DNA from: Gordonia westfalica | GTDB lineage: Bacteria > Actinomycetota > Actinomycetes > Mycobacteriales > Mycobacteriaceae | Reading direction: 5' to 3' | Assembly: GCF_900105725.1 (NCBI RefSeq) | Contig: NZ_FNLM01000028.1 | Span: forward strand, 1 to 10,718 | Length of the DNA stretch: 10,718 nt | Part shown: piece by piece, positions 1 through 7,282 of the stretch | Numbering within the stretch: the first letter of the stretch is position 1 | Layout: each line of letters begins with the position of its first letter | The notes under the pieces: generated by a model | The model's input: only the letters and a program-made list of their open reading frames with translations | Told to the model about the DNA's origin: nothing | The model's database searches: none | Translations under genes and position numbers: made by a program

Positions 1-1258
1 AGGAACTTGCTTACGGCGCTTTGAAGTACATCGTCGAAGAAGGCCCTGATGCGGACCTGTTCGATTCGACGTTGGATCGGATTGTGCGGCTGAATGATCA
101 CGGTCGTGCTGACGGCAAAGCGGTCGCATTGTCGAAACACCCAGGGTCTCGTGACGGCGCTCGTACGACGATGAACTGTTTCGATGAGCCGCACCGGCTG
201 TATTTGCCGCGGCAGTTGAAGGCGCACCAGACGATGGATGCGAACCTGCCGAAACGTCCGCTGGATGATCCGTGGTCGTTGTATGTGGGGACTGCCGGTC
301 AACCCGGTCAGGGTTCGGTGGCTGAAGAGATTCACATCGAGGCCACGCAGATCGCTGAAGGCAAAATTCAGCGTCCGGACTTGTTCTATCTGTATCGCAC
401 GGATGACGATCCCGAACGGGATCTGTCGGATAAGGACGAGCGGATTCGGGCGATCGCTGAGGCGACCGGCCCGATCGGCGAGTTCGGTCCGGGCCAGTTC
501 GACGAGATCGCTTCGAAGTGGGATCGCCCTGGCGCCGATGGGCCGTATCTCGAGCGGGTGTGGTTGAACCGGTGGAAACGTCAGGGCGACCAGGCGTTTG
601 ACATGAAGAAGATCAAACCGGGTTTGTGCCGCTCAGGGGAGCGCATCCCTAAGGGCGGGTTCATCACTCTCGGTTTCGATGGCGCCCGGTTCCGTGACGC
701 TACCGCGTTGGTGGCGACGAGCATCGACACCGGGTTGCAGGAGTTGCTGGGGTTGTGGGAACGCCCCGACGATGACGACCTAGAAGACGACGGTTGGGAA
801 GTCAACGAAGCTGAGGTGACCGCCGCCGTCGAGGACGCCATGACCCGGTATGCGGTGTGGAAGATGTACGCCGACCCCCACACTGGACCGAAACGGTCGG
901 CTCGTGGGCTGCGAAATGGCCTGACCGGGTGGAGGAGTGGTGGACCGCCCGAGTGAAGCCGATGGCGTACACGCTGCGCGAGTATCGGGAAGCCATCGAC
1001 TCGGGGTCGATCACATTCGGTGGCGAACACAGCCACGAGGACTTTGTCAGGCACCTCGGAAACGCGGGCCGCAAGGAACTGAAGATCGTGGACGACGAGG
1101 GGAAACCCTTGGATGTCCTCCAGAAGCAAGATGGTCGGGCTGACCTCAAGTTTGATGCCGCGATGGCGTCGGTGCTGTCGTGGAAAGCCTGTCTGGACGC
1201 ACGCAAGTCAGGGGCTCGACCGCCAAGGCCGGTCGGAATGCCACGTCGCATCTACTGA
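1..1258 (+). CDS. Phage terminase large subunit, C-terminal part, left copy (5' partial, frameshifted)
   Basis: TerL is the motor that packages phage DNA into the procapsid; it has an ATPase and a headful or site-specific nuclease. The reading frame is open at base 1, so the N-terminal Walker A region lies outside the window. Numbering from the TTG codon at 21, a Walker B-like FDEPH is at residues 54-58 and a TAGQPGQGS coupling motif at 91-99. The RNase H-like nuclease region begins with GFDGARFRD (Asp220, Asp226) and continues with ADPPH (Asp285) and KFDAAMA (about residue 379). This copy has five C's at 875-879 where the right copy has six; the loss shifts the frame, so the conceptual product stops at 956. 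The frame resumes to the TGA ending at 1258. Bases 137-138 also differ, giving SKHPGSR here against SNNPGSR in the other copy. The portal start follows by 12 bases. Confidence 0.88.
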
Positions 1259-1264
1259 GAGGGG
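1257..1264 (+). promoter_or_regulatory. Ribosome binding site for portal, left copy
   Basis: GAGAGGGG lies six bases upstream of the ATG at 1271 and overlaps the terminase stop codon. It supports this start and suggests that terminase and portal are read from one message. Confidence 0.6.
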
Positions 1265-1270
1265 TGGTGC

Positions 1271-2615
1271 ATGATTCCGGTGACGCCGGCCGAATGGCTC
1301 CCCGTCCTCACAGCCCGTTTGGATGCTGCGCAGCCGCGAATCAGTCTGCTGCGTCGCTACGTTGACGGCGACGCCCCGCTCCCTGAGATGGGTAAGAATG
1401 TGCGGGCGTCGTGGCAGCGTTTTCAGCGGCAGTCGCGCGTCAACCTGGCGACGAAGATCTCGTCATCCTTGGCGGAGCGGCTGATCCCCAACGGTATTGA
1501 TGTTGGCTCCAACACCGACAGTGATGTGGTGGCTGCGCGCAAAGGATCTGGCGCGATAACCGCATCAAAGGTGTGGTCGCTAAGGAAGCCACCCATCACA
1601 TGCTGAATTACGCCACCAGCTACATGACTGCATGGGTCGGGGACAATGGGCACGCCGTCATCACGGCGGACTCACCGGAAATGATGTACGCGGCGACTGA
1701 CCCGTTGCAGCCGTGGAAGGCGCGCGCCGCGATCCGTTGGTGGCGTGACTCGGATGCGGAAACAGACTTTGCGATCGTGTGGTGTCAGATCGGCTGGCAG
1801 CTGTTCAGCCGTTCGGTGTGGGTAAACCCTGCCGAGGTGGTGGAGCGGCGCATCCGCAACAACCGTGCCAGTTCGGATCAGTGGGATGCGGCGACAGAGT
1901 TCGTCATCACCGGCGAGGGGCCGCCGGTGGTGGTGTTGAACAACCCGCTCGGAATGGGTGAGTTCGAACCCCATCTCGACACCATCACCCGCATCAACGC
2001 GGGAATCCTCGAGCGTCGTGTGACATCAGCGATGCAGGCGTGGCGTCAGCGCGCCCTCACGGGAGGTCTGCCACAGAAGGACGCCGAAGGCAACGACATC
2101 GATTGGGCGTCGGTGTTCGAGCCGGCGCCTGGTGCGTTGTGGGACATCCCTGCTGGTATCGAGTTGTGGGAGTCCGATGCCACCGATATTAGGCCTCTTC
2201 TGGAGGTGTGAAGGATGATTGCGGGAGCTGTCGAGATGTCGGCCACCCGTTCCCCGCGCTGCTTCCGGGTTCTCAGAATCAGTCGGCTACCGGCTCTGCT
2301 GCGATGAAGGAAGCGTTGATCCTGAAGGCGCGTGACGACTTGACGTGGTTGATACGGGCTTGTCGGCGATCATCTCGAAAGCTTTGCGTATCGAGGGTTT
2401 GAGACCGAGGAGACGATCTCCTTGTCGTGGAACGCCGGATCACGTGTCGCTGTCGGAGAAGTATGACGCCGCGGTGAAGGCGAAGGGTGCGGGGAGTCAT
2501 GAAGTCGATTGCCCGCAACATTCTTGCTACTCGCCGGAGCAGATCGAGCAGGATGCTTAGATCTGCTGACGAGCAGCTGATGAGTTTCGTGGACAACGCG
2601 AATGCCCGAGTCTGA
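1271..2615 (+). CDS. Phage portal protein, left copy (multiple frameshifts)
   Basis: The portal forms the dodecameric ring at one capsid vertex through which TerL pumps DNA. The start MIPVTPAEWL is followed by LLRRYVDGDAPLP, the usual opening of SPP1 gp6-like actinophage portals, and later by GMGEFEPHLDTITRIN in the clip/stem region. The gene is placed directly after terminase. This copy loses a G at about 1535-1538 (GCTGCGCGC against GCTGCGGCGC), which ends the first frame. The second frame runs from before 1573 to a premature TGA at 2211. Many more single-base losses follow between 2205 and 2615. The stretch around 2100-2160 (IDWASVFEPAPGALWDIP) is better here than in the right copy. Combining both copies gives a 452-residue protein. 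The TGA at 2613-2615 overlaps the MuF start at 2602. Confidence 0.85.
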
Positions 2616-3340
2616 TCGCTTCTGATCGGCTACCAACAGGCCGTTGCGGACGTCCGCGCGCGGGTGATGAACTACGCCAACGCAATCTGGGGTGGCTTCC
2701 CGCGTTCCGTGATGCTCAGGCAGAGAGCTGATTGCCCGATGGTGCCGATGGTGACGGCGGGACAACTCAAGTCGCGAATCTGACGTCCAGTTATATTGCC
2801 CGTGCTGTATCAGGTGGAGTTCCGCTTCCAGTGGATCGAGACGGGTTACCCGTGCCGTGGGTGGACCCGAACTGTTGTACCGGAGGCTTTTGAGCAGGTA
2901 TGGGCCGACCTTCCGAATCCGCACCGCTGGATGCGGCAGTCGCGCGGGGCCACACGGTTGATGCATCTGGTGGCGACGGACATGCAGATGGCGAAGGTAC
3001 GGCAGGCCGACGCGTCCTCCAGGCTGCTGGAGTCAAGGCGTACGGCGGGTGCTGAACGGCCCAAGAACTGTGCTCTCTGTGTCATCGCCTCTACTCAGCG
3101 CTATCACGTTGGTGACCTGTCGCCCATACACCTGGATGTGACTGTTCGTCGCTCCCGTGAAGTCGGATTGGAACGGCGACCGGTGATCGATCGGATCTAC
3201 TCGAGGACACACACAAGCAGGTGCGGGAACTTACCGGCGCCGACAATCGCGCCGCCACGATACCAGAACTTCTCCTGGTCGCGACACGGAGAGATCGGCC
3301 CCGTCCTCACATGGCGGGACAGAACTTCAAAGCCGCCTAG
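2602..3340 (+). pseudogene. MuF-like minor capsid protein, left copy (heavily frameshifted)
   Basis: This is the mirror of the gene at 7283-8045, recognised by alignment with it. It is about 24 bases shorter than that copy, and nearly every difference is one base missing from a run of identical bases. Examples are the C missing after CACC near 3130, the G missing near 3148 and the G missing at 3180. No frame runs through it, so no homologue would be found from its conceptual translation as a whole. The loss is almost certainly read error rather than gene decay, because the other copy preserves the protein almost completely. Start ATG 2602 lies inside the portal end; the stop TAG is at 3338-3340. 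Confidence 0.75.
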
Positions 3341-3372
3341 AGCTTCCCTCGCACACCAGTGCGGGATTTTGA

Positions 3373-3387
3373 GCGCCGCAACGGCGC
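3373..3387 (+). other. Small GC hairpin between MuF and scaffold, left copy
   Basis: GCGCCG and CGGCGC form a perfect six-base stem with a CAA loop, in the 74-base gap between the MuF stop and the scaffold start. There is no run of T's after it, so a classic terminator is not supported. It could attenuate transcription, protect a processed mRNA end, or be incidental in GC-rich DNA. It is identical in the mirror copy. Confidence 0.5.
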
Positions 3388-3405
3388 ACCATCCGACGAA
3401 ACGTC

Positions 3406-3410
3406 AGGAG
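3406..3410 (+). promoter_or_regulatory. Ribosome binding site for scaffold, left copy
   Basis: AGGAG sits four bases before the ATG at 3415. It is a strong match and fixes the scaffold start. No convincing promoter was seen in the gap upstream. Confidence 0.7.
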
Positions 3411-3414
3411 CAAC

Positions 3415-3996
3415 ATGCCCGAGGAAACTGCTGCCGCCGAAACGGTTGACCAGCAAGACGACCCGACCGCCGAGGTTGAGACCACCGACAGTGAGCCCAC
3501 GCTCAGTGTGGAGGATCTCATCGCTGAACGCGACAAGTGGAAGTCGCTGTCTCGCGAGAACGAGAAGGGCCGGAAGGCGAACGCCGACAAGGCCCGCAAG
3601 TACGACGAACTGCTGGCGCAGAAGGAACGCGACGAGCAGACCTGGCAGGAGCGGGCCGAAAAGGCCGAAGCTGCCCTCGCTGCAAACACGAAGCAGCGGG
3701 AACGCGACAACCTCGCCAAGAAGATCGTGGAAGGCACCGATGTGCCCGCGGATCTACTCGTCGGTGACACCGAGGAGGAGATGCGCGCCCATCTCGACCG
3801 CCTGCAATCGTTCCGCGGACCCAAGCAGACCGTACCGCCCGCTGCCCCGGCATCGGTGGTTGCCAATGCCGATGCGGCGCCGGCGAACAAGGTGCAGCAG
3901 CTCACTCAGGCAGACCTGAAGAACATGTCCCCAGCCCAGATTCGCGACGCTGACGCCAAAGGCCAGCTCGACGAACTCAAGGGCATCCGAAAGTAA
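3415..3996 (+). CDS. Phage capsid scaffolding protein, left copy (intact)
   Basis: This 193-residue protein has the composition of a scaffold that organises capsid subunits during procapsid assembly and is then lost. The N-terminus is acidic (residues 1-36). A charged, Ala/Glu/Lys/Arg-rich stretch at about 33-108 looks like a long coiled coil. A Pro/Ala-rich linker follows at about 138-158. The C-terminus (about 163-193), with MSPAQIRDADAKGQLDELKG, is the short helical region that in scaffolds usually contacts the coat protein. It sits between MuF and the capsid gene, the standard place for a scaffold in actinophages, and ends one base before the GGAG of the capsid gene. No protease motif was seen. 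This is the clean copy; the right one has five single-base losses. Confidence 0.88.
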   Translation: MPEETAAAETVDQQDDPTAEVETTDSEPTLSVEDLIAERDKWKSLSRENEKGRKANADKARKYDELLAQKERDEQTWQERAEKAEAALAANTKQRERDNLAKKIVEGTDVPADLLVGDTEEEMRAHLDRLQSFRGPKQTVPPAAPASVVANADAAPANKVQQLTQADLKNMSPAQIRDADAKGQLDELKGIRK

Positions 3997-4000
3997 GGAG
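3995..4000 (+). promoter_or_regulatory. Ribosome binding site for major capsid protein, left copy
   Basis: AAGGAG overlaps the scaffold stop TAA and lies five bases before the capsid ATG at 4006. It is a near-consensus Shine-Dalgarno site, fitting the most highly expressed gene of the module. Confidence 0.75.
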
Positions 4001-4005
4001 CCATC

Positions 4006-4829
4006 ATGGCCATCACCCATTTCATTCCCGAACTGTGGGCGGCGAACATCACCCAGGCGTGGGACGCCGAGAAGGTGTTCGCCGCTCTGCTCGACCGCCA
4101 GTACGAAGGCGTCGCGACAAAGGGCAACACCGTCCACATCCCCGGTGTCGTCGCACCCGCGATCAAGGACTACAAGGCCAACAACCGCACCACGTCGGCT
4201 GACGCCATCACCGACACCGGCGTCGACCTCCTGATCGACCAGGAGAAGAACTTCGACTTCAAGGTCGACGACATCGACGCCGCCCAGTCTGCGGGCAGCC
4301 TGGCCCCGTACACCGACGCCGCCGGAAAGGCGCTCGTCGATGACGCGGACAAGTTCATCGCCACCATGCTCGCCGCCGGAGCCACCAACCTGTCGGGCTC
4401 CGCTCCGGACACCGGGAACAAGGCATTCGACCTCGTCAAGGCTGCTCGTGTGGCCCTGAACAAGAAGAACGCCCCGCCTCCGGCCGAGTTCTCGTGTGCA
4501 ACGCCGACTTCGAAGGTCTGCTCCTCGGCGCGGATTCGAAGCTCACCAGCTTCGATGTGTCCGGCGACAACAACGGCCTCCGCAACGGCACCATCGGCTC
4601 CCTCCTCGGGTTCCGTGTGCTGTCGTCGAACAACCTGCCCAACAACTCCACCCCCGGCTTCGTGGCGTTCCACCCGGAGGCCGCGGCCTACGTGTCGCAG
4701 CTCGATAAGGTGGAGGCCCTGCGCGCCGACAACAGCTTCGCCGACCGGCTGCGCGGCCTGCACGTGTACGGCGGCAAGGTTGTCCGTCCGGACGGCGTCG
4801 TCAAGTTCGGAATGACTTCGGGTAGCTGA
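4006..4829 (+). CDS. Major capsid protein, left copy (one frameshift near 4475)
   Basis: This encodes the main shell subunit, an HK97-fold coat protein resembling the P22 gp5-like coat family of actinophages. Recognisable parts are the start MAITHFIPELWAANITQAW, then GNTVHIPGV, the stretch LLIDQEKNFDFKVDDIDAAQ, and in the second half SLLGFRVLSSNNLP and PEAAAYVSQLDKVEALR. The copy reads correctly from 4006 to about 4471. It has four C's at 4472-4475 where the right copy has five, so the frame shifts and the conceptual product ends wrongly at 4815. The true frame resumes and stops at 4827-4829. Restoring the C gives 274 residues. The N-terminal part is correct here and broken in the right copy, so the two copies are complementary. 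Confidence 0.9.
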
Positions 4830-4834
4830 TCCAG

Positions 4835-5245
4835 GTGTCTCTTCCTCCCCTTGCTGTTCGTGACGACGTGATCGCCGTGGCGCAAAGGGACCTGACCGAA
4901 CCTGAGCACGCGTCGGTGTATCAACTGTTGGATGCGGCATCGGACCAGTTCCGTGCCGCATCCCAACAGCAGTTCACCCCCGGCGAGTCGACGGTGCGGT
5001 TGAAGGTGAATGGTGGGCGGGTCCGTCTGGACCAGTTGCCAGTCACAGGGGTGACGTCTGTGACCGATGACGCGGGAAACTCTGTGGACTACACCCGAAA
5101 TGGGATGTGGTTGACCGTCGGATGTGATTCTTCACGGTTCCTCACTGTCACATACTCGCATGGCGGAGAAGTGCCGCCGCGTGTGAAGAATGCGGTCGCC
5201 GAAATGGTGATCACGCCGCCGCAGGGGAAATACGTTGGACAATGA
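4835..5245 (+). CDS. Head-tail connector protein, left copy (chimeric 3' end)
   Basis: The GTG at 4835, five bases after the capsid stop, begins MSLPPLAVRDDVIAVAQRDL. No clear Shine-Dalgarno site precedes it, so translation is probably coupled to the capsid gene. Residues 1-126, to VKNAVAEMVI, are the same as in the right copy. At 5212/5213 the sequence enters the loop on the wrong strand, so the last ten residues (TPPQGKYVGQ) are not part of the real protein. The family role, by position and resemblance to gp6-like adaptors, is a ring under the portal that joins the head to the tail. Only the shared part should be used for searches. Confidence 0.8.
   Translation: MSLPPLAVRDDVIAVAQRDLTEPEHASVYQLLDAASDQFRAASQQQFTPGESTVRLKVNGGRVRLDQLPVTGVTSVTDDAGNSVDYTRNGMWLTVGCDSSRFLTVTYSHGGEVPPRVKNAVAEMVITPPQGKYVGQ
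5207..5214. other. Eight-base palindrome GTGATCAC at the fold-back point
   Basis: The left arm ends within this perfect self-complementary octamer. The right-arm locus has GTGATC followed by CG at the corresponding place, so the final AC is created at the junction. A short self-complementary or microhomologous sequence at the turning point is typical of strand-switch chimeras. The TGA that closes the right-copy connector frame (5213-5211) lies in it and so is also a junction product. Confidence 0.8.
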
Positions 5246-5792
5246 CTTGCCTCCCTGCCAGCGAAACGATGCCGCCAACTTCAGGTCCGACTCGGACATC
5301 TGCAAACCGAGTTCGGCGCTCGACCGACCATGCAGTGGTCTGCGAGATCGGACCTGCGGAGTCGGTCAGCGACCGGGCTCCGGCCATCACTTCCTCCGGC
5401 GTCACAAGAGCGCGGATCACCATTTCGGCGACCGCATTCTTCACACGCGGCGGCACTTCTCCGCCATGCGAGTATGTGACAGTGAGGAACCGTGAAGAAT
5501 CACATCCGACGGTCAACCACATCCCATTTCGGGTGTAGTCCACAGAGTTTCCCGCGTCATCGGTCACAGACGTCACCCCTGTGACTGGCAACTGGTCCAG
5601 ACGGACCCGCCCACCATTCACCTTCAACCGCACCGTCGACTCGCCGGGGGTGAACTGCTGTTGGGATGCGGCACGGAACTGGTCCGATGCCGCATCCAAC
5701 AGTTGATACACCGACGCGTGCTCAGGTTCGGTCAGGTCCCTTTGCGCCACGGCGATCACGTCGTCACGAACAGCAAGGGGAGGAAGAGACAC
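5211..5792 (-). CDS. Head-tail connector protein, right copy (3' end cut by junction)
   Basis: This is the better copy, with 193 residues from the GTG at 5792. The N-terminal half is predicted helical (residues 6-46, with AVAQRDL and LLDAASDQFRAASQQ). A beta-rich middle follows (about 52-107, RVRLDQLPVTGVTSVTD and FLTVTYSHG), then a helix PRVKNAVAEMVIRAL. This is the usual layout of gp6-like head-tail adaptors seen after capsid genes in actinophages. Residues 127-193 come from the single-copy loop and are the only reading of that part. The stop TGA lies across the fold-back junction, so the true C-terminus is unknown; the real protein may be a little longer. The next gene, probably another head-tail joining protein, is absent. 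Confidence 0.82.
   Translation of the reverse strand: MSLPPLAVRDDVIAVAQRDLTEPEHASVYQLLDAASDQFRAASQQQFTPGESTVRLKVNGGRVRLDQLPVTGVTSVTDDAGNSVDYTRNGMWLTVGCDSSRFLTVTYSHGGEVPPRVKNAVAEMVIRALVTPEEVMAGARSLTDSAGPISQTTAWSVERRTRFADVRVGPEVGGIVSLAGRQVIVQRISPAAA
5213..5414. other. Single-copy loop between the inverted arms
   Basis: These 202 bases are the only sequence between the two arms. Read on the minus strand they continue the connector gene without interruption, encoding its residues from about 127 to 193. Read on the plus strand they make no sense as a continuation of the left copy of that gene. The loop therefore belongs to the right-arm locus, and the discontinuity lies at 5212/5213. An asymmetric loop of this kind is what a strand leaves when it folds back and primes on itself at a distance. 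A missed sequencing adapter would be expected to give little or no loop. Confidence 0.9.
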
Positions 5793-5797
5793 CTGGA

Positions 5798-6621
5798 TCA
5801 GCTACCCGAAGTCATTCCGAACTTGACGACGCCGTCCGGACGGACAACCTTGCCGCCGTACACGTGCAGGCCGCGCAGCCGGTCGGCGAAGCTGTTGTCG
5901 GCGCGCAGGGCCTCCACCTTATCGAGCTGCGACACGTAGGCCGCGGCCTCCGGGTGGAACGCCACGAAGCCGGGGGTGGAGTTGTTGGGCAGGTTGTTCG
6001 ACGACAGCACACGGAACCCGAGGAGGGAGCCGATGGTGCCGTTGCGGAGGCCGTTGTTGTCGCCGGACACATCGAAGCTGGTGAGCTTCGAATCCGCGCC
6101 GAGGAGCAGACCTTCGAAGTCGGCGTTGCACACGAGAACTCGGCCGGAGGCGGGGGCGTTCTTCTTGTTCAGGGCCACACGAGCAGCCTTGACGAGGTCG
6201 AATGCCTTGTTCCCGGTGTCCGGAGCGGAGCCCGACAGGTTGGTGGCTCCGGCGGCGAGCATGGTGGCGATGAACTTGTCCGCGTCATCGACGAGCGCCT
6301 TTCCGGCGGCGTCGGTGTACGGGGCCAGGCTGCCCGCAGACTGGGCGGCGTCGATGTCGTCGACCTTGAAGTCGAAGTTCTTCTCCTGGTCGATCAGGAG
6401 GTCGACGCCGGTGTCGGTGATGGCGTCAGCCGACGTGGTGCGGTTGTTGGCCTTGTAGTCCTTGATCGCGGGTGCGACGACACCGGGGATGTGGACGGTG
6501 TTGCCCTTTGTCGCGACGCCTTCGTACTGGCGGTCGAGCAGAGCGGCGAACACCTTCTCGCGTCCCACGCCTGGGTGATGTTCGCCGCCCACAGTTCGGG
6601 AATGAAATGGGTGATGGCCAT
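5798..6621 (-). CDS. Major capsid protein, right copy (one frameshift near 6560)
   Basis: This mirrors 4006-4829. It starts correctly at the ATG at 6621 (MAITHFIPELWAANITQAWDA). It then loses one base at about 6560 (GACGCGAG against GACGCCGAG in the left copy). The frame is wrong only from there; an in-frame reading of the remainder runs to the stop ending at 5798. The middle and C-terminal parts are clean, including the NAPASGRVLVCNADFEG segment (five G's on the plus strand at 6152-6156) that is broken in the left copy. The consensus of both copies is a 274-residue HK97-fold coat protein. Each copy has exactly one deletion, so the two are equal in length although both are frameshifted. Confidence 0.9.
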
Positions 6622-6626
6622 GATGG

Positions 6627-6632
6627 CTCCTT
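6627..6632 (-). promoter_or_regulatory. Ribosome binding site for major capsid protein, right copy
   Basis: AAGGAG on the minus strand, five bases before the ATG at 6621, overlaps the scaffold stop. It is identical to the left-arm site. Confidence 0.7.
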
Positions 6633-7207
6633 ACTTTCGGATGCCCTTGAGTTCGTCGAGCTGGCCTTTGGCGTCAGCGTCGCGAATCTGGGCTGGGACA
6701 TGTTCTTCAGGTCTGCCTGAGTGAGCTGCTGCACCTTGTTCGCCGGCGCCGCATCGGCATTGGCAACCACCGATGCCGGGGCAGCGGGCGGTACGGTCTG
6801 CTTGGGTCCGCGGAACGATTGCAGGCGGTCGAGATGGGCGCGCATCTCCTCCTCGGTGTCACCGACGAGTAGATCCGCGGCACATCGGTGCCTTCCACGA
6901 TCTTCTTGGCGAGGTTGTCGCGTTCCCGCTGCTTCGTGTTTGCAGCGAGGGCAGCTTCGGCCTTTTCGGCCCGCTCCTGCCAGGTCTGCTCGTCGCGTTC
7001 CTTCTGCGCCAGCAGTTCGTCGTACTTGCGGCCTTGTCGGCGTTCGCCTTCCGGCCTTCTCGTTCTCGCGAGACAGCGACTTCCACTTGTCGCGTTCAGC
7101 GATGAGATCCTCCACACTGAGCGTGGGCTCACTGTCGGTGGTCTCAACTCGGCGGTCGGGTCGTCTTGCTGGTCAACCGTTTCGGCGGCAGCAGTTTCCT
7201 CGGGCAT
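6631..7207 (-). CDS. Capsid scaffolding protein, right copy (five frameshifts)
   Basis: This copy of the scaffold is five bases shorter than the intact 193-residue left copy. The missing bases are single members of short runs near 6695, 6880, 7030, 7055 and 7149. Each lies in GG/GGG or CC/CCC, except that the last is one C of AACC. Start (ATG 7207), stop (TAA ending at 6631) and flanking sites are unchanged. The conceptual translation falls into several frames, and its fragments should not be treated as separate genes. The left copy should represent this protein. Confidence 0.8.
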
Positions 7208-7211
7208 GTTG

Positions 7212-7216
7212 CTCCT
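7212..7216 (-). promoter_or_regulatory. Ribosome binding site for scaffold, right copy
   Basis: AGGAG on the minus strand, four bases before the ATG at 7207, is identical to the left-arm site. Confidence 0.65.
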
Positions 7217-7234
7217 GACGTTTCGTCGGATGGT

Positions 7235-7249
7235 GCGCCGTTGCGGCGC
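7235..7249 (-). other. Small GC hairpin between MuF and scaffold, right copy
   Basis: This is the same six-base stem as in the left arm (GCGCCG/CGGCGC). It stays identical although homopolymers beside it differ, for example GGGG here against GGG in the left arm a few bases upstream. Confidence 0.45.
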
Positions 7250-7282
7250 TCAAAATCCCCGCACTGGTGTGCGAGGGAAGCT

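Larger units (their letters stand above)
1..5212. repeat. Left arm of a giant inverted repeat
   Basis: This arm is the reverse complement of 5415-10657, allowing for indels. Base 5212 pairs with 5415 and base 1 pairs with 10657. The sum of paired coordinates is 10627 at the capsid and connector starts, 10622 at the scaffold start, 10647 at the portal/MuF overlap, 10659 at the portal start and 10658 at the outer end. The drift reflects small unequal indels, mostly one-base losses in runs of G or C. The left arm is the shorter copy through portal and MuF, by about 36 bases net between 1271 and 3340. Both arms carry the same genes, so they are two readings of one locus rather than diverged paralogues. 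Confidence 0.97.

Noticed and set aside
3373..3387. The GC hairpin as a rho-independent terminator
   Set aside because: No T-run follows on either strand, and strong scaffold and capsid ribosome sites lie just downstream in the same direction.
2208..3449. Several small plus- and minus-strand open frames in the left arm, such as 2208-2402, 2345-2560 and 2796-3449
   Set aside because: They are pieces of the portal and MuF genes in shifted frames, created by the dense base losses here. The right arm shows the true continuous reading.
5666..6724. A long plus-strand open frame of 352 codons
   Set aside because: It is antisense to the capsid and scaffold genes of the right arm and its mirror is the 4170-4961 minus frame. 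Long antisense frames are expected opposite GC-rich genes; its low-complexity Arg/Gly/Val composition and lack of family resemblance argue against coding.
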